Source of the DNA: Cytobacillus sp. S13-E01
GTDB lineage: Bacteria > Bacillota > Bacilli > Bacillales > Bacillaceae_L
Reading direction: 5' to 3'
NCBI RefSeq assembly: GCF_029193815.1
Contig: NZ_JARFVC010000009.1
Location: forward strand, 62,001 to 126,000
Length of the DNA: 64,000 nt
The first letter of the stretch is position 1. Every line of letters begins with the position of its first letter. The notes beneath the pieces were generated by a model, which searched no databases, was not told where the DNA came from, and worked only from the letters and a program-made list of their open reading frames with translations. Shown here piece after piece: positions 54,773 through 63,972 of the stretch. The translations under genes and the position numbers were made by a program.

Positions 54773-57133
54773 ATGTTAAAGGCAAAATCTCGTTGGGATA
54801 TTTTAAAAATAGATGAAACAAAAATTAATACACTTTGTAGTGGGCTTAATATAGCACCTCTAGTTGCTTCGCTTCTTGTAAATCGAGGGCTTGATACAGT
54901 CGAGACAGCGAAAGCATTTTTGTTTACTGATAGACAAAACTTTCATGATCCTTTTTTGTTAGACGACATGGAGAAAACAGTAACTAGAATCGAGAAGGCC
55001 ATAATAGAAAATGAGCCGATATTAGTTTTTGGCGATTACGATGCTGATGGCGTTAGCAGCACAACAGTGTTAATGACGGCATTACAAGATAAAGGTGCTA
55101 TTGTTGACTTTTATATACCAAACCGTTTTACCGAGGGTTATGGACCGAACGAGAAGGCTTTCAGGTGGGCAAAAGAGGAAGGCTTTGCGTTAATCATCAC
55201 AGTTGATACAGGTATATCTGCTGTCCATGAAGCGGACATTGCAAAGGAATTAGGAATTGATTTAATCATTACTGATCATCATGAGCCAGGACCAGTATTA
55301 CCAGATGCTTATTCAATAATCCATCCTAAAAAAGAAGGATGTTCTTATCCATTTAAAGAACTAGCGGGCGTAGGTGTAGCATTTAAACTTGCTCATGCTT
55401 TACTAGGTGAAGTTCCTACTTCATTGTTAGAGGTTGCTGCAATTGGCACTATTGCCGATCTCGTTCCCCTACATGGAGAGAATCGACTTCTTGCTAGTCA
55501 AGGAATTAATATGCTTCAATCAACAAAGCGGCCTGGGATAAAAGCGTTGCTAAAGTTATCCGGGATTGAACCTCGAGAAATTACCGAAGAAACAATTGGT
55601 TTCGCACTTGCCCCGAGGATAAATGCAGTCGGTAGATTAGAGTCAGCAGATCCTGCAGTTCATTTATTAATGACTAAAGACCAGGAAGAAGCGGATATGC
55701 TAGCTGAACAAATTGACTTATTAAATAAAGAACGACAAAAGCTTGTTAATGACATGACAGAGGAAGCTATTAGAGAAGTAGAAACAATGCATCAACCTGA
55801 CTCTAACTCTGTTTTGGTTATAGCTAAGGAAGGCTGGAATCCTGGTGTAGTAGGGATTGTTGCTTCGAGATTGGTAGACCGTTTTTATCGGCCTACAATC
55901 GTTCTTTGCATAGATAAAGAAAAAGGAATCGCTAAAGGGTCAGCGCGTAGTATTGTTGGCTTCGATTTATTTGCAAATTTATCAACCATTCGGGATATAT
56001 TGCCTCATTTTGGGGGGCATCCAATGGCAGCAGGTATGACATTAAATATCGCTGATGTCGATAATCTAAGAATACGACTAAACCGTTTAGCAAATGATAT
56101 TTTAACAGAAGAAGATTTTATACCAGTAACAAAGGTTGATGTCGTTTGCAAACTTGAAGAAGTGTCAATTGAAACAATCGTGCAGCTCGGAAAGTTAGCT
56201 CCTTTTGGGATGAGTAACCCAAAACCACGAGTTCTGATTAATGATGTTCTATTAAATAGTATCCGTCGAATTGGTTCTAATCAAAATCATCTTAAGATGA
56301 TTGTCGAAGACAATGGGGTTACTCTTGACAGTATTGCCTTTGGTTTTGGTGAGTTATATGATCATATTTCTCCAATATCAAAAGTTTCAATGCTTGGAGA
56401 ACTGTCAATTAACGAATGGAATAATTTTCGAAAACCACAGTTGATGTTACAAGACATGGAAATTTCAGAGTGGCAATTATTTGACATACGAGGCACTAAG
56501 AATATTAAAAAAGTTATAAAATCAATTCCTTCAGAGAAATGTAAACTTGTAGTGTTTAATAAAGAAACATTAGACAAACTTGAATTACAAGAATTTAATA
56601 ACTTGATAATTAACACTTCTGATATGATGGGAAATGACAAGTATGATTTCCATGAGTCTTATGTTGTTCTTGTAGATCTCCCTAGAAGAAGGGAAAGTCT
56701 GCAAGCTTTATTTAAAAATTCTTTTCCTAGCCGCATTTATACATTTTTTTATAATGATCAAAATCACTTCTTTAGCACAATCCCAACCAGGGAGCATTTT
56801 AAATGGTATTATACATTTTTATCGCAGAAAGGTTCATTTGATATGAATCGACATGCAGAAAACCTCGCCAAACATAGGGGATGGTCGAAAGAAACAATTG
56901 ATTTCATGTCAAAGGTGTTTTTTGAATTGGAATTTGTTAAAATAGACAAGGGATTTATTTCATTATCAAATAGTGCTGCAAAACGAGATTTGAGTGAATC
57001 AGAAACATATCGTTTAAAGCAAGATCAAATTGAGCTTGAAAATGAGTATTTGTATTCTTCTTTTCAACAATTAAAGCAAATGTTTGATGCTCTTGATATA
57101 GGTTCGTTAAAGTACGAGGAGGCCATAAAATAA
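54773..57133 (+). CDS. recJ: single-strand DNA exonuclease RecJ
   Basis: 786 residues, the long Bacillus form. DHH phosphoesterase motifs: [14 protein letters not shown] (about 84-97), [28 protein letters not shown]1 domain with GGHPMAAGM (about 415); OB domain; and a C-terminal extension of about 220 residues. 5'-3' ssDNA exonuclease in recombination and mismatch repair. Its stop overlaps the apt ATG (TAATG). Confidence 0.95.
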   Translation: MLKAKSRWDILKIDETKINTLCSGLNIAPLVASLLVNRGLDTVETAKAFLFTDRQNFHDPFLLDDMEKTVTRIEKAIIENEPILVFGDYDADGVSSTTVLMTALQDKGAIVDFYIPNRFTEGYGPNEKAFRWAKEEGFALIITVDTGISAVHEADIAKELGIDLIITDHHEPGPVLPDAYSIIHPKKEGCSYPFKELAGVGVAFKLAHALLGEVPTSLLEVAAIGTIADLVPLHGENRLLASQGINMLQSTKRPGIKALLKLSGIEPREITEETIGFALAPRINAVGRLESADPAVHLLMTKDQEEADMLAEQIDLLNKERQKLVNDMTEEAIREVETMHQPDSNSVLVIAKEGWNPGVVGIVASRLVDRFYRPTIVLCIDKEKGIAKGSARSIVGFDLFANLSTIRDILPHFGGHPMAAGMTLNIADVDNLRIRLNRLANDILTEEDFIPVTKVDVVCKLEEVSIETIVQLGKLAPFGMSNPKPRVLINDVLLNSIRRIGSNQNHLKMIVEDNGVTLDSIAFGFGELYDHISPISKVSMLGELSINEWNNFRKPQLMLQDMEISEWQLFDIRGTKNIKKVIKSIPSEKCKLVVFNKETLDKLELQEFNNLIINTSDMMGNDKYDFHESYVVLVDLPRRRESLQALFKNSFPSRIYTFFYNDQNHFFSTIPTREHFKWYYTFLSQKGSFDMNRHAENLAKHRGWSKETIDFMSKVFFELEFVKIDKGFISLSNSAAKRDLSESETYRLKQDQIELENEYLYSSFQQLKQMFDALDIGSLKYEEAIK

Positions 57134-57645
57134 TGGATTTAAAGAAATTTGTAACGGTCGTTCCAAACTACCCACAGGAGGGTATTCAGTTTAAGGACAT
57201 TACACCACTGATGAATGACGGTGAAGCATATAAATATGCCACTGATCAAATTGTGCAGTATGCTCGTCAAAAAGATATTGATCTGGTTGTTGGACCAGAA
57301 GCAAGAGGGTTCATCATCGGATGTCCGGTTGCGTATTCTCATGGAGTAGGGTTTGCACCAGTTCGTAAAGAAGGTAAATTACCAAGAGAGGTAATTCGCC
57401 AAGAGTATGGACTAGAATATGGAAAAGATGTTTTAACTATTCATAAAGATGCAATTAAGCCTGGTCAACGGGTTTTAATTACAGATGACCTTTTAGCAAC
57501 AGGAGGCACGATCGAAGCAACAATTAAGCTTGTTGAAGGACTAGGTGGAATTGTCGCTGGCATTGCCTTTATTATTGAATTAACCTATTTAGATGGACGC
57601 GATAAACTAGATGGTTATGATGTTTTAACTTTAATGCAATATTAA
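57133..57645 (+). CDS. apt: adenine phosphoribosyltransferase
   Basis: 170 residues. Salvages adenine with PRPP to [25 protein letters not shown] start, [14 protein letters not shown] loop [13 protein letters not shown]. Co-translated with recJ. GAGG lies within the end of recJ. The unusual 980-base spacer separates it from relA, its normal neighbour. Confidence 0.96.
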   Translation: MDLKKFVTVVPNYPQEGIQFKDITPLMNDGEAYKYATDQIVQYARQKDIDLVVGPEARGFIIGCPVAYSHGVGFAPVRKEGKLPREVIRQEYGLEYGKDVLTIHKDAIKPGQRVLITDDLLATGGTIEATIKLVEGLGGIVAGIAFIIELTYLDGRDKLDGYDVLTLMQY

Positions 57646-57648
57646 GAA

Positions 57649-57697
57649 ACGGGAGCACTCTATAGATAACGGGTTCTCTTTAAAGGTGCAAAACAGT
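57649..57697 (+). repeat. left inverted repeat of the apt-relA spacer
   Basis: GAGCACTC, TATAGATAACGGGTTCTCTTT and GGTGCAAAAC. It matches, with gaps, the reverse complement of 58328-58376, including AACGGGTTC and GTGCAAAA. GCAC and GTGC inside it could close a hairpin. Confidence 0.65.
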
Positions 57698-57709
57698 AAA
57701 TCACAATGC

Positions 57710-57754
57710 AAATAGGGTGCGAAATCGTAGTGATTTTCTCACCCTATTTTTTAT
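57710..57754 (+). terminator. terminator of the recJ-apt unit
   Basis: AAATAGGGTG (57710-57719) / CACCCTATTTTTTA hairpin with a 20-base loop. Confidence 0.7.
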
Positions 57755-57965
57755 TGCTAGATCAATGTTTTTTTTGCAATTTAACATATAAAATCGCATG
57801 ATAAATCACATAGTAAATAACTATTTGCGAATAGCAATTCTATATCTTATAATTGGTTTGCTAAAATAGATGTAAAATTACTATGTTAAATTATGTATAA
57901 GATCGGATTATCAGAAATTTCGGCTCCATTATAACTAAATGCTGTTTTTACCGTGTTTAAAAAAT

Positions 57966-58150
57966 AAACGGAAAAATTCCGTTTAAATTGGTAAATACGC
58001 ATATTTCCCTAAAAATAAGGGAAGTTTTTCCGTTTATATTATCCAAATCCTTGGATTTTGTCTTATTTAGAGCAGTTAATCGGAATATCTCCGCTTATAT
58101 CTGCATCTTAAGCCTCCACTATATACATTAGCAGGAAATTCTCCGCCTAT
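57966..58150. repeat. four degenerate GGAA-n-CCG palindromic units
   Basis: Units at 57966-57984 (AAACGGAAAAATTCCGTTT, perfect palindrome), 58018-58037 (GGGAAGTTTTTCCGTTTA), 58081-58098 (CGGAATATCTCCGCTTAT) and 58133-58150 (AGGAAATTCTCCGCCTAT). CCG positions are 51, 61 and 52 bases apart. Purpose unknown. Confidence 0.55.
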
Positions 58151-58327
58151 GAATTCTTATTCCTACACGAAATTCAACGATGAATAATAATAGAGCCTTG
58201 ATTTTAAGGACATTATTTATATACCTTAAACACTATAAATTCTTAGGTTTTATTTAGGTTTAAAGAAATATAAAAAGCATGGCGACTTACCACGCCTTTT
58301 GTAAGTTATATACCCTGTTTTTTCACC

Positions 58328-58382
58328 TTTTGCACTCCAAAAGGGAACCCGTTAACTCTACAGATGGAGTGCTCTTTTTTAA
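58328..58382 (+). repeat. right inverted repeat of the apt-relA spacer, terminator-like
   Basis: GCACTCC (58332-58338) and GGAGTGC flank AAAAGGGAACCCGTTAACTC; followed by TCTTTTTTAAA. The whole is the inverted partner of 57649-57697. It could end any transcript of the spacer. From here to relA (58383-58627) I see only AT-rich sequence with a Fur-like palindrome at 58555. Confidence 0.65.
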
Positions 58383-58627
58383 ATTAGCTTCTTTCATACT
58401 TGAGTTAACAACTATTTGCCATACTCTGTAAAAAAATAAAAGATTAATTATATTATTTCTTAATTAAGGTATGGAATCTGGAACTCAAAAGTCTAATAGG
58501 AAATATTTTTAAGGCGGTAGCCCTTTACATCTTTCCGAAATTTCATGATAATAGTAATAATCATTATTTTATTAAAAAAACTTTTAAGTTAATGTGATGA
58601 TAAGCTAAAACATAAAAAGGTGATTTC

Positions 58628-60823
58628 ATGGCAAATGAACAGGTGTTAACTGCTGAGCAGGTAATCGAAAAGGCGAAGCGTTACTTGATTGATAAAGATA
58701 TTGAATTTATTCAAGAGGCATACAATTTTGCAAAAGAAGCTCACCGTGAACAATATCGTAAGTCCGGTGAGCCTTATATTATCCATCCTATCCAGGTGGC
58801 AGGGATATTAGTAGATTTAGATATGGATCCTTCTACAATTGCTGCTGGATTCCTTCATGACGTTGTCGAAGATACGGATGTTTCCCTACAATATATTGGA
58901 GAAACATTTAACAAGGAAGTGGCAATGCTTGTTGATGGTGTAACAAAACTAGGGAAAATAAAGTACAAGTCCCAAGAAGAACAACAAGCTGAAAATCATC
59001 GCAAAATGTTTGTCGCGATGGCGCAGGATATTCGTGTCATTTTAATTAAGCTTGCTGATCGATTACACAATATGCGGACACTAAAGCATTTACCACAAGA
59101 AAAGCAAAGAAGAATTTCAAACGAAACACTAGAAATATTTGCACCACTTGCACACCGCTTAGGGATCTCTAAAATCAAGTGGGAACTAGAAGATACAGCT
59201 TTACGATATTTAAACCCGCAGCAATACTATCGAATCGTAAATCTTATGAAGAAAAAACGTGCGGAACGTGAACAATATTTAGAAGATGTAATCGAGGAAG
59301 TCAAAGGAAGAGTTAAAGAGGTTTCAATAAAGGCTGAGATTTCAGGTAGACCGAAGCATATATATAGTATTTACCGTAAGATGGTCATCCAAAATAAACA
59401 ATTTAATGAGATATATGATTTATTAGCAGTACGAATTGTGGTAAACAGTATAAAAGATTGCTACGCTGTTCTAGGAATCATTCATACTTGCTGGAAACCG
59501 ATGCCTGGACGATTTAAGGATTATATTGCGATGCCAAAACCAAATATGTATCAATCCTTGCATACAACGGTAATTGGCCCAACTGGTGATCCTTTAGAAG
59601 TTCAAATTCGCACCTTTGAGATGCATCAAATAGCTGAATTTGGGATTGCGGCTCACTGGGCCTACAAAGAAGGTAAACCTGTCCACCAAACATCATCTTT
59701 TGAAGAGAAGTTAACATGGTTTAGAGAAATTTTAGAATGGCAAAACGATGCGAGCAATGCAGAAGAATTTATGGAATCATTAAAAATTGATCTATTCTCT
59801 GATATGGTTTTCATATTTACACCAAAAGGCGATGTAATCGAATTACCATCCGGATCTGTGCCAATTGATTTTGCATATCGCATCCATTCAGAGATAGGTA
59901 ATAAAACGATTGGTGCCAAAATCAATGGGAAAATGGTAACCCTTGATTACAAGCTCAAAACAGGTGATATCATTGAGATCTTAACGTCAAAGCATTCATA
60001 TGGACCAAGTCAGGATTGGTTAAAACTTGCCCAAACCTCACAAGCCAAAAATAAAATACGTCAGTTTTTCAAAAAGCAACGACGTGACGAAAACCTTGAT
60101 AAAGGCAAAGAGCTTGTAGAAAAAGAAATAAAAAACCTTGAGTTCGATGTTAAGGAAGTTTTAACAACAGAGAATTTAAGAAGAGTTGCCGAGAAGTTTA
60201 ATTTCTCAAATGAAGAGGATATGTATGCAGCCGTTGGTTATAATGGGATAACTGCTGCACAAATCGCAACTAGACTAACAGAGAAGTGGCGTAAAAAACG
60301 AGATAAAGAACAAGATAAAAACGTCGCTGATGCAGTTTCAGAAATGAGGCAATTTCCAGCAACGAAAAGACGGGAATCCGGGGTGCAAGTTCAAGGAATC
60401 GATAACTTATTAATCCGTCTGTCTAAATGTTGTAATCCTGTTCCTGGTGATAATATTGTAGGCTTTATTACAAAAGGACGTGGAGTATCAGTTCACCGCG
60501 ATGATTGCCTAAATGTGCACACGAGTGATGCACAGGAGAGATTAATACCTGTTGAATGGGAAAGTAAGATTCATGAACGACGTGAATATAATGTTGAGAT
60601 CGAGATTTCCGGATTTGACAGAAGAGGACTTTTAAACGAAGTGCTTCAGGCTGTAAATGAAACAAAAACAAATATAAATGCTGTATCTGGAAAATCGGAT
60701 AGAAATAAAATGGCAACTATTAATATGACCATCTCCATTCATAATGTAAGTCACCTTCAAAAAGTTGTCGAGCGCATAAAGCAAATCCGAGATATTTACT
60801 CAGTAAGAAGGATGATGACATAA
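58628..60823 (+). CDS. relA: bifunctional (p)ppGpp synthetase/hydrolase RelA (Rsh)
   Basis: 731 residues. HD hydrolase domain (FLHDVVEDTD about 76-85, LADRLHNMRTL), synthetase domain (GRPKHIYSIYRKM, YDLLAVRIVV, YQSLHTTVIGP), TGS (about 392-452: MVFIFTPKGDVIELPSGSVP) and C-terminal ACT (about 655-731). All catalytic motifs are present, so both synthesis and breakdown of the alarmone are expected. AAAAAGGTGATTTC precedes the ATG. Followed by dtd, as in B. subtilis. Confidence 0.97.
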   Translation: MANEQVLTAEQVIEKAKRYLIDKDIEFIQEAYNFAKEAHREQYRKSGEPYIIHPIQVAGILVDLDMDPSTIAAGFLHDVVEDTDVSLQYIGETFNKEVAMLVDGVTKLGKIKYKSQEEQQAENHRKMFVAMAQDIRVILIKLADRLHNMRTLKHLPQEKQRRISNETLEIFAPLAHRLGISKIKWELEDTALRYLNPQQYYRIVNLMKKKRAEREQYLEDVIEEVKGRVKEVSIKAEISGRPKHIYSIYRKMVIQNKQFNEIYDLLAVRIVVNSIKDCYAVLGIIHTCWKPMPGRFKDYIAMPKPNMYQSLHTTVIGPTGDPLEVQIRTFEMHQIAEFGIAAHWAYKEGKPVHQTSSFEEKLTWFREILEWQNDASNAEEFMESLKIDLFSDMVFIFTPKGDVIELPSGSVPIDFAYRIHSEIGNKTIGAKINGKMVTLDYKLKTGDIIEILTSKHSYGPSQDWLKLAQTSQAKNKIRQFFKKQRRDENLDKGKELVEKEIKNLEFDVKEVLTTENLRRVAEKFNFSNEEDMYAAVGYNGITAAQIATRLTEKWRKKRDKEQDKNVADAVSEMRQFPATKRRESGVQVQGIDNLLIRLSKCCNPVPGDNIVGFITKGRGVSVHRDDCLNVHTSDAQERLIPVEWESKIHERREYNVEIEISGFDRRGLLNEVLQAVNETKTNINAVSGKSDRNKMATINMTISIHNVSHLQKVVERIKQIRDIYSVRRMMT

Positions 60824-60828
60824 AGGAA

Positions 60829-60855
60829 ACTTCCCTTAGTGGGGGTTTTTTTTCA
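60829..60855 (+). terminator. terminator after relA
   Basis: AAACTTCCC / GGGGGTTT stem with G-U pairs, then TTTTT. Repeat copy I follows directly. Confidence 0.6.
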
Positions 60856-61078
60856 AAAGATAAGAAAGTATAAAAGTTTGTACCTAGTTATAGTGTCTAG
60901 CTCCGGGCGCCATCGGACCTGAGGTCATAAGCCAATCCCTTCCCGAAGGCAAAAAACGCCTTCAGTCAGGGCTCGTCTTATGCTTGACTGCACAGGATGT
61001 GCTGATGTCGATGTTCGCCACAGGACGTGGCGGGTTTTAATCGACGCGCCGATAAGCGGGCGCCCTGCGCTTTTCTTA
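60855..61078 (+). repeat. dispersed structured repeat, copy I (complete long form)
   Basis: Identical in the left two thirds to copy F but the 3' hairpin is replaced by a 60-base insertion: GCACAGGATGTGC hairpin, then GATGTCGATG with AATCGACG enclosing CGCCACAGGACGTGGCG. Ends with GGGCGCCCTGCGCTTTTCTTA. With the second family it fills the 391-base relA-dtd spacer. Confidence 0.95.
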
Positions 61079-61126
61079 GTCCCCACTGAGGGTTGGTTGA
61101 CCTTACCCGGGCTTTTACGGGAAGTT

Positions 61127-61195
61127 TCCCCCACTTAAACTTCTTCGGATTTCAAAGTTTTGAAGTGGGGGTATTACTGCCCGTTAATGCGGGAT
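61127..61195 (-). repeat. second hairpin repeat family, copy 2
   Basis: CCCCCACTT (61128-61136) / AAGTGGGGG (61163-61171), then CGTTAATGCGGG (61182-61193). The reverse complement aligns with 47904-47973 over about 65 bases. Lies 20 bases from the dtd ATG. Confidence 0.8.
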
Positions 61196-61214
61196 GAAAG
61201 GGGGTATTTAAAAT

Positions 61215-61658
61215 ATGAAGGTAGTAGTTCAACGTGCAAAGGATGCAACTGTATCAGTAGAAGGCAGCATTGTCGGGAGTATTGACTATGGTCTAATGCT
61301 TCTCGTTGGAGTGACTCATTCTGATACGGTTGAAGATGTGAAATATATCGCAGACAAAATTGCTAATTTACGTATTTTTGAAGATGAAGATGAAAAGATG
61401 AACTTGTCCCTACTAGATGTAAAAGGACAGATTCTATCAGTTTCGCAATTTACATTGTATGGGGATTGTCGAAAAGGGAGGCGCCCTAACTTTATGGATG
61501 CTGCTAAACCTGAACACGCAAAAGAAGTCTATGAATTATTTAATCAAAAATTACGAAGCAAAGGATTAACAGTTAGTACTGGTCAGTTTGGTGCCATGAT
61601 GGATGTCAAATTCACGAACGTTGGACCTGTTACATTGATAGTGGATAGTAAGGATTAA
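61215..61658 (+). CDS. dtd: D-aminoacyl-tRNA deacylase
   Basis: 147 residues. Frees D-amino acids mischarged on t[24 protein letters not shown] start, [19 protein letters not shown] with the catalytic Thr region, and the chiral-proofreading Gly-cisPro motif in [19 protein letters not shown] precedes the ATG. Confidence 0.96.
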   Translation: MKVVVQRAKDATVSVEGSIVGSIDYGLMLLVGVTHSDTVEDVKYIADKIANLRIFEDEDEKMNLSLLDVKGQILSVSQFTLYGDCRKGRRPNFMDAAKPEHAKEVYELFNQKLRSKGLTVSTGQFGAMMDVKFTNVGPVTLIVDSKD

Positions 61659-61659
61659 A

Positions 61660-61690
61660 AAAATGCGAGTCATAGGACTCGCATTTTCTA
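61660..61690. terminator. bidirectional terminator after dtd
   Basis: Perfect 12-bp stem AAAATGCGAGTC (61660-61671) / GACTCGCATTTT (61676-61687). Confidence 0.9.
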
Positions 61691-61697
61691 GTGGTTT

Positions 61698-61760
61698 AGA
61701 GTGTGTAAAAGTTTGTATCTAGTTGGTGTCTTGCTCCGGGTGCCCTACACTTGTTCTTAT
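61698..61760 (+). repeat. truncated dispersed repeat, copy J
   Basis: Keeps AGTGTGTAAAAGTTTGTATCTAG..., GTCTTGCTCCGGGTGCCCT and a short right end TTCTTA. The stem region is deleted. Its end overlaps the stop of the convergent amidase gene (61757). Confidence 0.7.
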
Positions 61761-63583
61761 TTTGCTTTAAAGTATTGTGCAAGACCATAAAAGATCCCAT
61801 TTGAAACGTTTTCTTGATAATTGCTAGAACCGATAGTTAATTCTTCACTACTATTACTGAGAAAGCCTAACTCTAATAAGGCTGCAGGACGTTTATTTTC
61901 GCGGATTACATGATAATTACCACTACGAGGCCCTCTATCTTTTAAATTCGTATATTTAATCATTTCCTTTTGAATAGCAGAGGCTAGGGGTGCATCCAAG
62001 TTAGTTTTATAAAAATAGGATGTAATTCCATTGACACTTCGATCGTTCACACTATCATAGTGAATACTAATGAAAGCATCGGCATTTCTATAGTTGGCTA
62101 GACTTACCCTTGATCGTAAGCTAACATATACATCACTATTTCGAGTTAAGATAACATTAGCTCCTGAAGCATTTAATTTATCAAATAATAATTTAGAGGT
62201 TCTAAGCGTCATTTCTTTTTCTAATGTGCCTCTTACCCCAATAGTACCGCTATCTCTTCCACCATGCCCAGGATCTATCACGATTGTTTTATATTTTAAA
62301 TATTGATTGACTCCAGGCTTTTCGATGTTGGGAGTATTCCCTGAGGTTTCAACAATCCAGCCTGCAATATATCCTTCTTTATTAGAAGGTAACTTAATTT
62401 TGAACCAATCTCCTTCGACCGTAAGAATCTCAAAGGATTCCCCCTCATTCACCCTCATCACAACGTCTGTACTGGTACTTGGGCCAGAACGCACATTACT
62501 ACCATTTTGTAAAATCCTAACCATTGAAGATTTATTACTATTATCATTTTGAGTAGGAGGAACAGCTATGTCTTGAATTTTTTCTAGGTACCAGCCAGCA
62601 ACCCAGCCCCTACTCTTATTAGGAAGCTCAATTTCATACCATTGATTACTTTCTTGTAAAATCAACACAACGTCACCTTGAGCAACTTTGCTAATAATTG
62701 AGCTAGCCAATGAGCCCTTGTCACGTACATTTAGTATTGATGCCGTAACTTTGGCAGAAATTGGTGTGGTCGTTTCATCTTCAGGAGTATTATTTTCATC
62801 CTCAGTGTTAGGTATATCTGTTTTTTCATTTTTATTTGGCTCATTTTTTTTGTCTATATCAACAAAATCTCGTGAGATCCATGCTTTTGAATCATTGAAG
62901 GTAATTTCAAGCCAGTCTTCTCTTTCATTAACAATTGTAATACTATCACCGCTTTTTAACTTTCCTACAATTGGACCCTCTAGTGATGGTTCACTCCGAA
63001 CATTTAATATAGTTGCAGAAATTTTACCCGTTGCGGTTTCTTGAGGTGGACTAGGTTTTTGTTCAGAATTATTGTCGCTTTCCATTACCTCAAAAGATAA
63101 ATAGTTGGAAGAAATCCAGCCTTCTTTATTATTTATAAAGATTTTAGTCCAGTTTTCATTTTTATCGATATACTTTGCTTTCTGGCCTTTATCTAAAAAT
63201 CCAATGACTTGAAAGCTTGTCCCAGGTCCAGTACGGATACGCAATCCGTCTACAGTTATTGTTACATTACCACTTTTCGGTTCACTAGTTACTTCATTAG
63301 TGTTTTCTTTAATAAGCCATGAAGCAAGCCAGCCTGATCTATTAGTTGAGAGCTGGACTTTAACCCAATCATTTTTTTTCTCGATAATAGAGAACTGCTC
63401 CCCTTGCTTGACTTGCCTAATAACATCATAGGACAAACCTGGCCCTTGCCTACTATTTAATGTAGGAACGTTTATCGTAGCTGTTTGATCATTTGCTGAT
63501 ACCTCTGCTACATGTGATGAGACTAGTGATGAAATCACTAGCAGCAATATACAAAGTAGTATACGAAAAGTTGAGTACTTCAA
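61757..63583 (-). CDS. N-acetylmuramoyl-L-alanine amidase with five SH3b repeats
   Basis: About 608 residues, secreted: signal peptide ends near SANDQ. Five bacterial SH3 wall-binding repeats follow (about 33-95, 105-165, 185-240, 275-335, 350-415), each with LNVRxGPS...G. The C-terminal Amidase_3 domain (about 430-606) has the zinc ligands in IDPGHGG, LEKEM, ISIHYD and LLELGFLSN. Cleaves the lactyl-peptide bond in peptidoglycan. TTG 63583 follows AAGGAGG; a GTG 21 bases upstream contains that site. Comparable to YrvJ of B. subtilis, which also follows dtd. Confidence 0.93.
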   Translation of the reverse strand: MKYSTFRILLCILLLVISSLVSSHVAEVSANDQTATINVPTLNSRQGPGLSYDVIRQVKQGEQFSIIEKKNDWVKVQLSTNRSGWLASWLIKENTNEVTSEPKSGNVTITVDGLRIRTGPGTSFQVIGFLDKGQKAKYIDKNENWTKIFINNKEGWISSNYLSFEVMESDNNSEQKPSPPQETATGKISATILNVRSEPSLEGPIVGKLKSGDSITIVNEREDWLEITFNDSKAWISRDFVDIDKKNEPNKNEKTDIPNTEDENNTPEDETTTPISAKVTASILNVRDKGSLASSIISKVAQGDVVLILQESNQWYEIELPNKSRGWVAGWYLEKIQDIAVPPTQNDNSNKSSMVRILQNGSNVRSGPSTSTDVVMRVNEGESFEILTVEGDWFKIKLPSNKEGYIAGWIVETSGNTPNIEKPGVNQYLKYKTIVIDPGHGGRDSGTIGVRGTLEKEMTLRTSKLLFDKLNASGANVILTRNSDVYVSLRSRVSLANYRNADAFISIHYDSVNDRSVNGITSYFYKTNLDAPLASAIQKEMIKYTNLKDRGPRSGNYHVIRENKRPAALLELGFLSNSSEELTIGSSNYQENVSNGIFYGLAQYFKAK

Positions 63584-63703
63584 ACGAATAATCCTCCTTC
63601 TCACAAAGCTGTGCCCTCTTTAGATTCGATAAAAATTATAAAAATCCTGTAATTATTGAAAATAAATTATCGAAAAAGGGCATGATATGTTATAGACCTT
63701 TAA

Positions 63704-63738
63704 AAAAAATAGCTAGCTCCGGCGCCTTACGCTTTTGG
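63704..63738 (+). repeat. dispersed repeat fragment, copy K
   Basis: TAGCTAGCTCCGGCGCC joined to TTACGCTTTT: only the two outer ends remain. Confidence 0.6.
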
Positions 63739-63765
63739 TAGCACATCAGAAAGGATGAACATTAC

Positions 63766-63942
63766 GTGAGATTTGGTGAAAAAATACAAATGTCTCAGCA
63801 AGGAACAAATGAAGTTTTTGGTGTGGATTTCCATGATTTTATCCAAAAAGAAAATAATTCTACTTCAGTAGAGTTAGCTACAGAGTTTGGCTTAACACTT
63901 GGAGATGTTAGAAAATTAAAGAAGCAGCTCCATCGAAGTTGA
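63766..63942 (+). CDS. small HTH-like protein, function unknown
   Basis: 58 residues, starting VRFGEKIQMSQQGTNEVFGV from a GTG, SD AAAGGATG 8-9 bases upstream. The C-terminal half SVELATEFGLTLGDVRKLKK looks like a helix-turn-helix. I do not recognise the family. B. subtilis has a small gene (yrzK) at this place between the amidase and hisS, so conservation of position supports it as real. Confidence 0.65.
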   Translation: MRFGEKIQMSQQGTNEVFGVDFHDFIQKENNSTSVELATEFGLTLGDVRKLKKQLHRS

Positions 63943-63972
63943 ATTTTCTAGATATGATATGACAAAACAAGC

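Noticed and set aside
57966-58150. Degenerate CRISPR array
   Set aside because: Only four diverged short units, unequal spacing, no cas genes.
58328-58382. T-box or other known riboswitch before relA
   Set aside because: No GGUGGNACCGCG-type T-box core and no motif of a known riboswitch class; it looks like a terminator hairpin with an inverted partner.
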